60,691 nucleotides of DNA from Chloroflexota bacterium (GCA_022826485.1 JAJDUU010000052.1:10001-70691), one strand, 5' to 3'; counted from the first letter of the stretch, positions 25,008 through 34,734 are shown. Notes: generated by a model not told the origin, from the letters alone. Made by a program: numbers and translations.

Positions 25008-26192
25008 CTAGCGTGCTCCCGGGTGTGCCGCGACCGGCTCAGGCGCGGCGTGCAGGCGATTGGCATGACGGGCAACTAGCTTCGCGGCTCGAAGGACCTG
25101 GTCGCGGGTCGTATCCCGTCCCAAACTGAGCCGCAGCGGGCCCCGGCGGAACGCCGGCGGCAGGCCGAGCGCCTCGATGACGTGCGAGGGCTCGATCGAA
25201 CCCGCCTCGCAGGCAGCCCCCGAGGAGGCGTCAATGCCCTCCAGGTCGAGGTTGATCAGGAGGGGCTCGGCATCCACGTCGGCAAACGCGAAGCTGGCGA
25301 TGGACGGGAGGCGGGACGTTGGGTGGCCGGTCAACCGTGCGTGGGGCGCCGCGGCCAGAATCGCGTCGATCAATGCGCCCGACAACGCGGCAAGCCGCAC
25401 GCCCTGTTGACGCCACGTCGCGCAGGCCGCGGTGACCGCGTGCGCCAGACCGACGGCTCCCGGGACGTCTTCGGTGCCTGCGCGACGACCCATCTCTTGC
25501 GCCCCACCCCAGGCCAGCGGTTCGAGGTCCACGCCGTCACGCACGTAGAGCGCACCGATGCCCTTGGGGCCGTGAATCTTGTGACCCGACAGTGATAGCA
25601 AATCAACACCCAGTCGATCAACATTTATGTCGAGCTGACCGACCGCCTGCACCGCGTCCGTATGAAAGAGGGCGCCCGCATCGTGGGCCACTCGGGCCAA
25701 TGCGGGAATGTCCTGCACCGTGCCGATCTCATTGTTGGCCAGGGCAATGCTGACCAGGGCGGTATCCGGCCGCAGCTGAGCCGCCAGCGCGTCCGGCGTC
25801 ACGCATCCATGGCCATCCACCGGAATCTCGCTGACCGCGTGGCCGCGGTCGCGCAGCGCCCACGCGGTGCGCAGCACGGCGTGATGCTCGATGGCGCCGA
25901 CGGCGACGTGTCCGCGGCTGCCGTGCCCAGCGCTTCCCGCGATCGCCAGATTGTTGGCCTCGGTGCCGCCGGACGTGAAGACGACTTCATGCGCCTGCGC
26001 GCCCAGCGCATGCGCGACGCCTCGCCTCGCGTCGTCTAGCGCGGCGCGGGCGCGCCGTCCGGTCGCGTGCACGCTCGACGGATTCCCAAAGGGTCCACCG
26101 AGGGCCTCAACCATCGCCCGCCGGACATCTGGATCCAGCGGCGTTGTCGCCGCGTGGTCCAGGTAGATGCGGTCGCCGGTGGACAGCGTCAT
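25008..26192 (-). CDS. Cysteine desulfurase, NifS/IscS family
   Basis: A 394-residue PLP enzyme that strips sulfur from cysteine for Fe-S clusters or tRNA thiolation. Landmarks: YLDHAATTPLDP, TSGGTEANNLAI (PLP phosphate site), the IEHHAVL histidine, FHTDAVQAVGQ, LSGHKIHGPKG with the PLP lysine, and the active-site Cys in SSGAACEAG on a short loop. The short SSGAAC loop fits group I (IscS/NifS). The family also includes selenocysteine-active members, interesting given the UGA gene at the left edge, but nothing here shows selenium use. No iscU or mnmA follows. ATG at 26192. Confidence 0.95.
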   Translation of the reverse strand: MTLSTGDRIYLDHAATTPLDPDVRRAMVEALGGPFGNPSSVHATGRRARAALDDARRGVAHALGAQAHEVVFTSGGTEANNLAIAGSAGHGSRGHVAVGAIEHHAVLRTAWALRDRGHAVSEIPVDGHGCVTPDALAAQLRPDTALVSIALANNEIGTVQDIPALARVAHDAGALFHTDAVQAVGQLDINVDRLGVDLLSLSGHKIHGPKGIGALYVRDGVDLEPLAWGGAQEMGRRAGTEDVPGAVGLAHAVTAACATWRQQGVRLAALSGALIDAILAAAPHARLTGHPTSRLPSIASFAFADVDAEPLLINLDLEGIDASSGAACEAGSIEPSHVIEALGLPPAFRRGPLRLSLGRDTTRDQVLRAAKLVARHANRLHAAPEPVAAHPGAR

Positions 26193-26399
26193 CGCGATTC
26201 AGGATACGGCGGCGATGGCTGCCGCGGGCCATGTCGTGAAGCCGATCACGCGCCGCGCAACGGCTCGGCATGAGGTCACGTTTACCACTGGGAACCGTCC
26301 GACCGAGACTCGCTGTGATACATTTCCCATTGTCCATCACGCTTCACTTTTCGCACGCCTGCGCGGCACGCGCGGCCACGTGATGAGCGCTCCCCTCCT

Positions 26400-28238
26400 A
26401 TGAGTAGCAGTCGATCTATCGCTCGGATGCGAGTCTCGCGACGGGCTTTGCTGTATACCGCGGTAACGGCCGCGGCGGCGGGGGTGACGCCGTGGGGCCG
26501 CGCGGTGTTCGCCGAGGAGGCGGAAGTCGGCGTCGATTCGCTGTTCCAGGACTTCTACGACCGCATGGGCAGCGCCGACGTTCTCGGCGCCCCCCTGACC
26601 GCCCGCTACGAGCTGAACGGGCGCCAGGTGCAACTCTTCGAGAACTTTCTCCTGGAGCACTGGTCCGAGCACAGCGGCACCGACTATGAGGTCCAGCCGG
26701 CCTTGCTCGGCGCCAAAGTCTCGGGGAACCGGTACTTCGGACAATCGCAGCCGTTCCGCGACAGCAGCCAGGCGATCTACGTGCCGGACACGCGCCAGTC
26801 CTTGCGGCTGGGCTTTCTCGGCTTTTGGCGTGACCGCGGCGGCCCGGACCTATTCGGCTACCCCATCTCCGAAGAAATTGTTGACGACGGCATCACTGCG
26901 CAGTGGTTTCAGCGCGCCAAGCTCACCTATGTCGCCGATCGCTCGCCGGCCATCCAATTCGCCGACTTGGGCCGCACCTGGCAACGCCAGACGCAAGACG
27001 GCCTTGCCGCGGCCTACGAGGTCGATCGGCCGTGGGCCACCGTGCCTGGCGGGTCCACCCGGGTCCGGCTGGTCATCACCAACGAGGGAACGGACACCTG
27101 GGCCTCGACCGGCGATGACGCCGTGACCCTGGGATTTCGTTGGGCCGATCGGCATCCGCCGCGCGACCGTGAGCCGCCCGCATCGCTCGCCCTGCCATCG
27201 GACGTCGCCGCGGGTGAGCAGGTCGAGTTGACGACGTCGGTCAAGATGCCCGCCTCACCGGGCCAGTACCGTCTGCAGCCCGATTTGCAGCGGAACGGCG
27301 AGTGGTTCAGCGCCAAGGGCGTGGCCGCGCCGATTGCCGATACGCACGCGCAGCTTGCCGAGCCCGAGATGCGCGTCGGCCTGCTGGACATCAGCGACGA
27401 CAACCCGGGCGTAACCACCGCCACCATCACCTCCACCCAGGGCCTTCGCATCCTTGACGAGGGTGGTTCGGAGATGGCCGAGCTCGCCGGCGGTCAATCG
27501 GTCGTCATCCAGCGCGATGTTCCCGGCGAGCAACAGGTCGTGCAGCTGCCGGACGACGCGCGAGACACCACCGCCGGTCGCGTCCAGATCTTTCCGCTCG
27601 AAGGCTCGCTGCTGCGATTGGAGGAAACGGCGCCCTGGCGGACCTATCGGGGATCGTTCGAGTTCGTCTGGCTCCCGCGCCACTCGTCCGCCTGGCTGGT
27701 CAACATTCTGCCGCTCGAAGACTACTTGTCGGGCATTGCGGAGCAGGGCGACTACATCCCGTGGGAAGCGCTCCGCGCCTCCGCCATTGCCTTCCGCAGC
27801 TACGCCATGGCGACTCGCGCCGAGCGCCGCGCCAGCAACCTGGTCTTCGACGCCGCCGGTTCGACGCGCCACACTCCCACCATGTTCACGCGGCATCAGA
27901 TCTATCACGGGCTGGCGCGCGAGCTCACGGGAACACGGCTGCGCGAGGCGGTGGCCGACACTCGTGGGCAAGTGATGACCTACGGCGGCGAGACCATCAT
28001 GGCCGTCTACTTCTCACGGGCAGACGGGCGCACTCGAAGTTGGCACGAAACCTGGGGTGGCGCCTTCAAGCCGTGGGCCGTGGGCGTGCCGGACCCCTAT
28101 AGTGAAGGCCAGACGCTCTTGGGGCACGGCATTGGACTGCCGCTGCGGAGCGCGAACGCCATGGCCGAGACGGGCGCCAACGGCGAACAGATCCTGGCCA
28201 GCTACTACACCGACGTGGAATTCAATGCCATCTACTAA
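26400..28238 (+). CDS. Exported SpoIID/LytB-domain protein
   Basis: A 612-residue protein. The N terminus has a basic RVSRRALLYT start and a hydrophobic signal (Tat-like), an N-terminal alpha/beta region with FGYPISEE repeats, then an immunoglobulin-like domain (about 213-300; VRLVITNEGTDTWAS) resembling the NBR1-type domain common in Chloroflexota. The C-terminal SpoIID domain has LPLEDYLSGI, ALRASAIAFRSYAM, TRGQVMTYGGETIMAVYF and GHGIGLPL. SpoIID is a lytic transglycosylase of sporulation; in non-sporulating bacteria such proteins act on the cell wall. No strong ribosome site precedes ATG 26400; ATG 26427, in the same frame, is an alternative. Its 3' end overlaps argF by 14 nt. Confidence 0.85.
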   Translation: MSSSRSIARMRVSRRALLYTAVTAAAAGVTPWGRAVFAEEAEVGVDSLFQDFYDRMGSADVLGAPLTARYELNGRQVQLFENFLLEHWSEHSGTDYEVQPALLGAKVSGNRYFGQSQPFRDSSQAIYVPDTRQSLRLGFLGFWRDRGGPDLFGYPISEEIVDDGITAQWFQRAKLTYVADRSPAIQFADLGRTWQRQTQDGLAAAYEVDRPWATVPGGSTRVRLVITNEGTDTWASTGDDAVTLGFRWADRHPPRDREPPASLALPSDVAAGEQVELTTSVKMPASPGQYRLQPDLQRNGEWFSAKGVAAPIADTHAQLAEPEMRVGLLDISDDNPGVTTATITSTQGLRILDEGGSEMAELAGGQSVVIQRDVPGEQQVVQLPDDARDTTAGRVQIFPLEGSLLRLEETAPWRTYRGSFEFVWLPRHSSAWLVNILPLEDYLSGIAEQGDYIPWEALRASAIAFRSYAMATRAERRASNLVFDAAGSTRHTPTMFTRHQIYHGLARELTGTRLREAVADTRGQVMTYGGETIMAVYFSRADGRTRSWHETWGGAFKPWAVGVPDPYSEGQTLLGHGIGLPLRSANAMAETGANGEQILASYYTDVEFNAIY

Positions 28239-29214
28239 CACCGGCCCCGCCAGTCGCGGACTCAAAGGACGCGATCTGCTGTCCCTGGCGGATCTCGGCA
28301 GCGCCGATGTCGCGTCCATTCTCGATGCCGCCGAGCGGTTGAAGCGCGCCCAAGACGCGGAGCTGCCGCACGCGCTGCTCCCGGCACGCACGCTCGGAAT
28401 GCTGTTCGAAAAGGCGTCGCTGCGCACGCGCACCACGTTTGTGGTGGGCATGGCTCACCTCGGCGGACAGGCCGTCGACCTGATGGCCGAGCACACGCAG
28501 ATGGGCGTTCGCGAGTCCGTGCCGGACATCGCGCGCAACCTGGAACGCTGGGTCGATGCCGTCATGGCGCGGGTCTACGACCAGAACGTGCTCGAAGAGC
28601 TGGCCGAAAACTCGCGCGTTCCCATCATCAACGGCCTCAGCGACCGGTTTCATCCGTGCCAGGTGCTTGCCGATCTGCTGACGCTGCGCGAGCGCTTCGG
28701 CTCGCTCGCCGGGCGCACGCTGGCCTATGTGGGCGACGGGTTCAATGTCTGCCACTCCCTGATGCTCGGCAGCGCGCTGACCGGGATGCACGTGCGGATC
28801 GGGACGCCCCCCGGCTATGAGCCGGACCCGGACATCGTCGACCAGGCGCGTCGGATCGCCGGCGGCTCCGGCGGCACCGTCGAGCTTTTCTCAAGTGCCG
28901 AGGCGGCCGTGCATGAGGCAGACGCCGTCTACACCGATTCGTGGGTCAGCATGGGGCTGGAGGAAGAGCGCGCCGAGCGAGTCGCCGCCTTCGCGCCGTT
29001 TCAGGTCAACGCCGCCCTGATGGCCGGCGCCGCCCCGGACGCGGTGTTCATGCACTGCCTGCCCGCGCACCGCGGGGAAGAGGTCACCGACGAGGTCATG
29101 GACGGCCCGCAGTCAGTGGTGTTCGACCAGGCCGAGAACCGCCTGCACGTGCAAAAGGCCTTGCTGGTGCTGCTCATTCGCGGCGAGGCTGCGCTTCAAA
29201 CCTTACCGTCGTAG
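28225..29214 (+). CDS. argF: Ornithine carbamoyltransferase
   Basis: A 329-residue enzyme making citrulline from ornithine and carbamoyl phosphate. Landmarks: FEKASLRTRTTF (carbamoyl-phosphate loop), FHPCQVLADLLT (HPCQ), DSWVSMG (ornithine SMG loop) and HCLPAHRGEEV (catalytic Cys). I chose the ATG at 28225 inside the end of the SpoIID gene because the family begins near it (SRGLKGRDLLSLADL); an earlier in-frame start adds only non-homologous sequence. Supplies argG, which lies far off. Translation may be coupled to the upstream gene. Confidence 0.95.
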   Translation: MPSTNTGPASRGLKGRDLLSLADLGSADVASILDAAERLKRAQDAELPHALLPARTLGMLFEKASLRTRTTFVVGMAHLGGQAVDLMAEHTQMGVRESVPDIARNLERWVDAVMARVYDQNVLEELAENSRVPIINGLSDRFHPCQVLADLLTLRERFGSLAGRTLAYVGDGFNVCHSLMLGSALTGMHVRIGTPPGYEPDPDIVDQARRIAGGSGGTVELFSSAEAAVHEADAVYTDSWVSMGLEEERAERVAAFAPFQVNAALMAGAAPDAVFMHCLPAHRGEEVTDEVMDGPQSVVFDQAENRLHVQKALLVLLIRGEAALQTLPS

Positions 29215-29250
29215 CCCTGACCACGCGCTACACTTGCGCGAAGCGCCACG

Positions 29251-30096
29251 GTGGCAAAGCGGGCAGTGGAACAGCTCGAATACCTCGTCACTCAATTCAA
29301 CTGGGGCGCCGCCGCGCAGATCATCCTCGTCGCGCTCCTCTTTCACGCCATATTGGCGCTGATTCGCGGCACGCAGGCCGACATTCTGGTGCGCGGCGCG
29401 CTGGTGGTGCTGGTGGCGATTCTGGTGATCGGGCGCGTGCTGCAGCTGCCCCTGATCAACTGGATCGTGGAAAACGGCTTGATCTTGCTGGGATTCGCGA
29501 TGGTGGTGGTGTTTCAGCCGGAGATTCGCCGGCTGCTCGAACGTGTGGGACGCACCGGCACATTGGTTGCGCGCCCGTTCGGGAACACGACTCCCGAAGA
29601 CACCGAGGTGATGATCGGAGAGGTGGTCACGGCGGTTCAGGCCCTCTCGGGTCGCGTCTGGGGATCAATCCTCGTGATTCAGCGAACCGGCGGACTTGAC
29701 GAATACGCCGCAACCGGCACCCGCCTGGAGGCGCAGCTGTCACAGGAGCTGCTCCTGACCGCCTTTCATCCGGGCTCGGAGCTGCACGACGGCGCCATTC
29801 TGGTACGCGGCCGGATGGTGACGGCCGCCCACGTGATGCTGCCGCTCAGCGACGCGCTGGGCCCGCAGGACCACGTGGGGACGCGTCATCGCGCCGGGCT
29901 CGGGATCACCGAGGCCTCGGACGCGGTCGCCGTGATGACGTCGGAAGAGAGTGGCGGCATCTCATTCGCCGCCGACGGCCGGCTGGAGCGGCATCTGACG
30001 CCGGACCAGCTGCGGCGTCGTTTAGAGACGGCCTTTCGCGTGCAGACCCGTGGGGCGGCTCTGCAGAGCTTGCCCGCCTGGATCTCACGCCGCTAG
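29251..30096 (+). CDS. cdaA: Diadenylate cyclase CdaA (c-di-AMP synthase)
   Basis: A 281-residue protein with three N-terminal transmembrane helices (about 20-95) and the DAC domain. Catalytic motifs: LHDGAILV (DGA) and GTRHRAGLG (RHR). It joins two ATP into c-di-AMP at the membrane, controlling potassium/osmotic balance and wall homeostasis in Gram-positive-type bacteria. GTG start at 29251. The next gene is the YbbR regulator, the standard cdaA-cdaR pair; glmM, which often follows, is not here. Confidence 0.96.
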   Translation: MAKRAVEQLEYLVTQFNWGAAAQIILVALLFHAILALIRGTQADILVRGALVVLVAILVIGRVLQLPLINWIVENGLILLGFAMVVVFQPEIRRLLERVGRTGTLVARPFGNTTPEDTEVMIGEVVTAVQALSGRVWGSILVIQRTGGLDEYAATGTRLEAQLSQELLLTAFHPGSELHDGAILVRGRMVTAAHVMLPLSDALGPQDHVGTRHRAGLGITEASDAVAVMTSEESGGISFAADGRLERHLTPDQLRRRLETAFRVQTRGAALQSLPAWISRR

Positions 30097-31449
30097 GTGC
30101 GACGCCTCAGTCCCCAGTCGCTCTGGACGGCCCGCGCCCTGCGCTACGCGCGCTATAGCCTCGGAGTCCGATTCCTGGTGGCGCTGGCGCTGTCGGCGCT
30201 GGTATGGGCCGGCCTCACCATCGAGGAGAATCCGGTGGCGACCGAGCCGTTTCCGGGCCGCTTGACCGTGGAGCCGGTCGGCCTCGATACGCGGCGCTTG
30301 GTCCTCGTGAGGGAGATCGCGCCGGTGCGCGTGAGCGTGAGTGGACCAAAGGTCGACCTCGCCAGTCTCACCGCCGACCACTTCGTGGCCAGGGTCGATC
30401 TCACCGGGCTTGGCGCCGGACAGCAACAGGTCGACGTCGACGTGGTCGTGTCGAACTCGCAGGTTGAAGTGGAGCGCATCACCCCGGCGAACATCACGGT
30501 TTGGCTCGATCCGGTGGTGGAGCGCCAGTTGCGCGTGAATGCCCGCATCGAGAGCGACGTGGCGACCGGATATCGGGCGAACTTATCCGAGATCACCGCC
30601 GAGCCCGCCGACGCCACCGTCAGCGGCGCCTCCTCGGCCGTGGAGCGAGTGGCCCGCGTGCAGGCCGCGCTCAGCCTGGAGGGCGCCACGCGCGACGTCC
30701 GGGTCGAGGGTCTGCTGATTCCCGTGGATCGCCAGGGGGTCGAAGTCGAGGATGTGCGCGTCGACCCGCCGACCGTGCTGGTCAACGTACCCGTCACGCG
30801 CATCACCGGCCGCAAGCGCGTGCCAGTGGTCCCCCGGATCGAGGGTGCCGTGGCGCCATCGTTCTTCATTGCCCGGATAGGCGTCGTTCCCACCAGCGTC
30901 GAAATCGAAGGCGAGCCTGGGGCGCTCGAGCGCGTGGATGCGGTGGAGACGCTGCCCATCGACATCGCCGACGCCCGCGGCGACGTGCAGCGCGAGGTCG
31001 GGTTCGAGGCGCCCGAGGGCATCACCATCCGCAGCGATCAGCCATTCGCGCAAGTTGCGGTGGTCGTCGAGCCGCTCGACGAGACCACGACGATTCAGGT
31101 CGCGGTGGTCCTCACGAATCTCGGCAGCGGTCTCCAGGCGATCGCCGACCAACCATTCCTGCAGATCGTCATGTCGGGTCCGGCGGAGGTCCTGCAAAGC
31201 CTGCGCGGCGGCGACATCCTGGCGGAGGTCGACTTGAGCAACCGCGCGCCCGGCCTCCACCAGATCCAACCGGCGATTGCTCATCCATCGCCGGACACCC
31301 TGCGCATTGCGCGAGTCATACCGGCGGTCGTGGGCGTCCGCATCGCGCCGCTCGAGGCACCGAGCGTCACGCCGGCGGCCACCGCCATTCCGGGACCCGG
31401 CGGCGCCGTGCCGACAGCCACCCCGACACCGACCCCATCTGCCGGCTAG
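30097..31449 (+). CDS. cdaR: YbbR-domain protein CdaR, regulator of CdaA
   Basis: A 450-residue protein with one N-terminal membrane helix (FLVALALSALVWAGL) and about four extracytoplasmic YbbR repeats (around 40-125, 130-215, 220-300, 310-410; each begins with a P-V-R-V or V-P-V-type strand), then a Pro/Thr-rich tail. CdaR binds CdaA across the membrane and tunes c-di-AMP output. GTG start directly abuts the cdaA stop (TAGGTG), so the two are coupled. The 182-nt gap after it, to the convergent membrane gene, holds no clear terminator. Confidence 0.9.
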   Translation: MRRLSPQSLWTARALRYARYSLGVRFLVALALSALVWAGLTIEENPVATEPFPGRLTVEPVGLDTRRLVLVREIAPVRVSVSGPKVDLASLTADHFVARVDLTGLGAGQQQVDVDVVVSNSQVEVERITPANITVWLDPVVERQLRVNARIESDVATGYRANLSEITAEPADATVSGASSAVERVARVQAALSLEGATRDVRVEGLLIPVDRQGVEVEDVRVDPPTVLVNVPVTRITGRKRVPVVPRIEGAVAPSFFIARIGVVPTSVEIEGEPGALERVDAVETLPIDIADARGDVQREVGFEAPEGITIRSDQPFAQVAVVVEPLDETTTIQVAVVLTNLGSGLQAIADQPFLQIVMSGPAEVLQSLRGGDILAEVDLSNRAPGLHQIQPAIAHPSPDTLRIARVIPAVVGVRIAPLEAPSVTPAATAIPGPGGAVPTATPTPTPSAG

Positions 31450-31631
31450 TTTCACCTTGCGTGCTGCGAGTGGATCGTTGGGCGATCAGCGATTGCCGGC
31501 ACATGGCCGCGTTCCGGGACGCAAGGGCCTGCGCGCCAATCGAGGCGAGGGAGCAAACCCAGGCACCCGCTCGCAGCATCACCAGGGCGGTCGCGAGCTA
31601 CAGCCTGACCGCCAATGAACGTCTCGCTTAG

Positions 31632-32912
31632 TCATGGCGCGGAACTTGTGCGGAGCGTCTTTCCGACGACCTCATAGGACACCGCGCCGTCCCCGAGGAC
31701 CACAATCCGAATCAGCGGAAAGATGTGAGTTCGCCCTCGGCCTTCGCGCAGACGCATTACCAATAGCCATGCGCCCGGTTCGAGCTCACGCGCAGATGAT
31801 GGCGCTGGAGCAAGGCTCTCGCCATCGCGGACGCTCAACGACCCCACCCGAGCGTCGAATTCGTAGGTGGACCTGAAGATCCCAATCCCGGGGATGATCT
31901 GGCCGGCAAACCACTGCGGCGCCTGGCCATGCTCCAGATCGTGGAGGGCTTCCCACGGTGAAGCATCCGCCGTAACAACCAGCCAGTCCTGGCTTGTCCA
32001 CGGCTCTGCCGCTGGGTTGCTGAAGGTTGTCGTGAATGTCAATAGTCCGTCGGCAGCGCGCACGTCCGATACCGCGACGTCGGTCTGTGGGGAGTCCGGC
32101 GGTGGCATCAGCGGAGCGACTGCGCCGTCTGTTGCGTAGATGCCCACGCCGCCGGTCCACCAAATCGGCGCGCGGTCGGCCGGCAAGGCCATAGTCGGCG
32201 CGACAACTAAATCTGGCGTTGTCGTTCCCAGCCGCTCGGTGTCAAGTCCGGTCAGTGGGTGCAGATTTGCCGTGGGGGTTTCACCCAGCAGTCGGGCGTG
32301 TGAGAGCACCGCCGCCACACGAAGTGTGTCCAGCGGGCTCGCGGAAGTCGACAGATAGACCGTCGCAGTCGCCGGCACGGCCTGACGCAGAGCCTCGAAC
32401 GATTTCGGGTCGGGTTTCACGTCGAGGCGCAAGAACGCGGGACGCACGCGAAAGAGCAAATCCTCCCCATCGCGAAGCAGAGGTTCGAAGAACTCCGGAG
32501 TCCACAGCCAGCGTCTGGCCTGCTCAGACAACGTGGCGACCCATTCCTCCGTCGCGTGAACGTACGCCATTTCCAGCCGTCGCAGAGCAGCGGGCTCGAG
32601 GTAATGGACCGCGTCGAGGTATTCGGGGCCGGCGGCTGGACCGAGGTGGAGAAAACTCAGGAATCCGGAGGCGTTGGGGCGTCCCGTGGCTAGGGTCATC
32701 GCAGTCGGATGAGGGGAAAGTACGCGGGCGTCTGCCGCAGCGTGGTCGCGGAGATAGGCCGCCACGCGCTGGGACCGAAAGTGCTCGAACACGGATCGCC
32801 CAATGATCTCCTCTGGAGATGCACGTGCCTCGACTTGGGCGTTGGCAAGCTGCGGACCACGGCTGAGCGCCCGGGCAATGTTGTGCATCGGTCCAACCGC
32901 GGTCGGCCACAC
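31632..32912 (-). CDS. C-terminal half of a large membrane protein separated by a G10 frameshift
   Basis: Readable from GTG 32912, but the frame is open upstream to the G tract at 32954 and encodes a perfect membrane helix (VVAGALIAGLVVWP) just before this GTG. So this is probably the soluble end of the upstream membrane protein, not a separate gene. The 426 residues are a mixed alpha/beta extracytoplasmic domain with segments such as FEHFRSQRVAAYL, LHLGPAAGPEYLDAVHYLEP and WWTGGVGIYATDG. No family is recognised. With 9 or 12 Gs it would join the N-terminal part into one protein of about 918 residues. Confidence 0.7.
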   Translation of the reverse strand: MWPTAVGPMHNIARALSRGPQLANAQVEARASPEEIIGRSVFEHFRSQRVAAYLRDHAAADARVLSPHPTAMTLATGRPNASGFLSFLHLGPAAGPEYLDAVHYLEPAALRRLEMAYVHATEEWVATLSEQARRWLWTPEFFEPLLRDGEDLLFRVRPAFLRLDVKPDPKSFEALRQAVPATATVYLSTSASPLDTLRVAAVLSHARLLGETPTANLHPLTGLDTERLGTTTPDLVVAPTMALPADRAPIWWTGGVGIYATDGAVAPLMPPPDSPQTDVAVSDVRAADGLLTFTTTFSNPAAEPWTSQDWLVVTADASPWEALHDLEHGQAPQWFAGQIIPGIGIFRSTYEFDARVGSLSVRDGESLAPAPSSARELEPGAWLLVMRLREGRGRTHIFPLIRIVVLGDGAVSYEVVGKTLRTSSAP

Positions 32913-34395
32913 AACCAGACCTGCGATCAGCGCACCGGCGACTACCCCCCCCCCGCCGTGGTTTCAACGCGGAGAGGCGAATCCCGAGCGCGATCAGAAG
33001 GGCCATTAGCGCCAAGTTACGGGCGTGCCCGTCAAGACGGACCACGTCGTGCTCGGCAAACTCGTAGTGCAGGGTGAGTGCCGCAAGCAAGGCAACGACG
33101 CTTCCGCCGACAAGCGCAAACGTGAGGCGGCTACGTGGCGCCAACACTACGGCGGCGAGCGCCACCGGAAGCACATTGAGCCCCAACACGGCGACGCCGC
33201 CCGCCGACCGCGTGATTGAGCCAATTGGCCGCCGGCTTCCGGGATCATCCATCCACGCAAGGGACAGTTCCCCACCCGTCGCGCCAGTCAGAACTCCTGT
33301 AAGCACACCGCCGCCAATGGCAAGGAGGAGTGTGGCCAGACCCAACCCCGTCGCCGCGCGCAGCGAGTCTTCACGGCGCCGAGGCGATGGAGTCTGCACG
33401 AATGACGCCGCGGCCAGAAGAAACCAGAGCCCAAGCACGATCAGGGCGATCGTCTCGTCCACGAGACCAAGAAACCCAATCAACACCGCAACGGTTGCGG
33501 CGGCCGGCCACGCCAGGGTTCGGCTCTCGGCGGTTCTCTCAAGCGCCACGAACGCCAGCGCATAGGCAAACGTAAATGAAGGATTCAAGATGTTTGCCGG
33601 TGATGCCTCTACGACGGACGTCCAGGGAAACTCAACCGAGGGCCAGTAGATGTCCGCGAGCGAATTTCCGATGCCGGCTTGCGGAATTCCCGCAGGCAGG
33701 GCGACGGACACGATGTTCGGCGGCTGGTCGAAGCTGTAGAGCGTCCACGATCCGGCGGTGAGCAGCAGTGGCATCAGCACCAATGCGGCGAGCCAACGTT
33801 CGCCGCGAAGCAGGCTGGTACCCAGAACCAATACGAGACCGGTCCAGGCAAATGCCCCCATAAGTTCGGTCGTGAACGCGGGATCGGGGCCGAATGGGGG
33901 ACTCAGCATGCCGATCAAGAGGTCCACGCCGTAGTGGTATGGCGCCGGTTGGACGGGGTTCCATGGAATTACGGGCGGCCATGCCCCTTGTCGGACCGAT
34001 GCTGCGATCCCCAGGTGAATCGGATCGGGATCTCCCAGCATTTGACGGGTCGCCAGCGCGATCCAAAAGGTCACCAAGGCCGCGACAGCTACACCGGCGG
34101 CAGCGCGTGGCTTTATCCGCAACGCGTCGCGCGCTCGCCAGACAAGTCCGACCCCGATGGCAAGAGCAATGGCCCAGCTGGCGATCATGCCCAAGAGTCC
34201 GGGCAACAGGTGCAGCAGAAAGTTGGCGCCGAGGCCCCAGAGGGCGGGGCCGACGACAAGGCCCTGGGCCAGGGCCATGCAGTCGTCGCTCTGGCGAAGC
34301 GAGACTCGGACGATTACAAAGCCAAAGGCCGACAGGGCGCCGAGCTGCGCCACGATGAGGAGCAAACCGGGCAAGACCGCCAATTCGATGGTCAT
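32524..34395 (-). CDS. N-terminal half of a large polytopic membrane protein; reading frame lost at G10
   Basis: Starts at ATG 34395. Residues 1-480 hold about 12 hydrophobic helices and loops such as PWNPVQPAPYHYGVDLLIG and GNSLADIYWPSVEFPW, resembling glycosyltransferase-C-type or YfhO-like envelope proteins, though I cannot name the family. At residue about 481 the frame enters a G10 run. The remaining 143 residues, to the stop at 32524, are Arg/Pro/Ser-rich out-of-frame sequence overlapping the true continuation (31632-32912). It lies downstream of YfhO and glycosyltransferase genes in a surface-glycan cluster. The break may be a phase-variable OFF state, a recent mutation, or a homopolymer error. 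Confidence 0.72.
   Translation of the reverse strand: MTIELAVLPGLLLIVAQLGALSAFGFVIVRVSLRQSDDCMALAQGLVVGPALWGLGANFLLHLLPGLLGMIASWAIALAIGVGLVWRARDALRIKPRAAAGVAVAALVTFWIALATRQMLGDPDPIHLGIAASVRQGAWPPVIPWNPVQPAPYHYGVDLLIGMLSPPFGPDPAFTTELMGAFAWTGLVLVLGTSLLRGERWLAALVLMPLLLTAGSWTLYSFDQPPNIVSVALPAGIPQAGIGNSLADIYWPSVEFPWTSVVEASPANILNPSFTFAYALAFVALERTAESRTLAWPAAATVAVLIGFLGLVDETIALIVLGLWFLLAAASFVQTPSPRRREDSLRAATGLGLATLLLAIGGGVLTGVLTGATGGELSLAWMDDPGSRRPIGSITRSAGGVAVLGLNVLPVALAAVVLAPRSRLTFALVGGSVVALLAALTLHYEFAEHDVVRLDGHARNLALMALLIALGIRLSALKPRRGGGSRRCADRRSGCVADRGWTDAQHCPGAQPWSAACQRPSRGTCISRGDHWAIRVRALSVPARGGLSPRPRCGRRPRTFPSSDCDDPSHGTPQRLRIPEFSPPRSSRRPRIPRRGPLPRARCSATAGNGVRSRDGGMGRHVV
32945..32954 (-). repeat. 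G10 homopolymer tract at a frameshift
   Basis: Ten consecutive C on the plus strand (G on the coding strand) sit exactly where the two halves of the membrane protein change frame. Nine Gs put K-P-R-R-G-G in frame with V-V-A-G-A-L-I-A-G-L; ten do not. Tracts of this length inside genes mutate by slipped-strand pairing. Confidence 0.85.
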
Positions 34396-34734
34396 TCACC
34401 CAGCTCCTACGACCCGGCGTGCATTTGTCGAGCCAAGCGTTCGCTTAATCGCGGCCAGAGATGCGCGCGCGCCGGCAGCACGTCGGTTAGCGAGGATAAC
34501 CAAGGCGTTGACTCTGCCGGAACCGGGCCGTGGCAATTGCCTGGGGCAGCCGCCATCACCATCAATTCCGGAGTTGCAACACCAAAGGCACCGCACGGTA
34601 GGTCGGACGCGCCAAACTCGACGACAGGCCGGATCGCCGCCGAGAAACAGGTGACCTCCGCATCAGAATGAGGGCGAGGCCTCGGAGACTGACGGCGCCA
34701 AGGAACCACCTGGGCGGCTCAAGACTGTTGAGGT
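34396..34734 (-). other. Intergenic region between glycosyltransferase and membrane-protein genes
   Basis: A 339-nt gap inside a same-strand cluster. A 100-codon frame (34407-34709) is open, but its third codon positions are not GC-rich like those of neighbouring genes, and it matches no family I know, so I do not call it. It may be an eroded gene. No promoter or terminator stands out. Confidence 0.45.

Noticed and set aside
34407-34709. A 100-codon frame between the glycosyltransferase and the membrane protein
   Set aside because: Third codon positions are not GC-rich like neighbours and there is no family match; it may be an eroded gene but cannot be supported.
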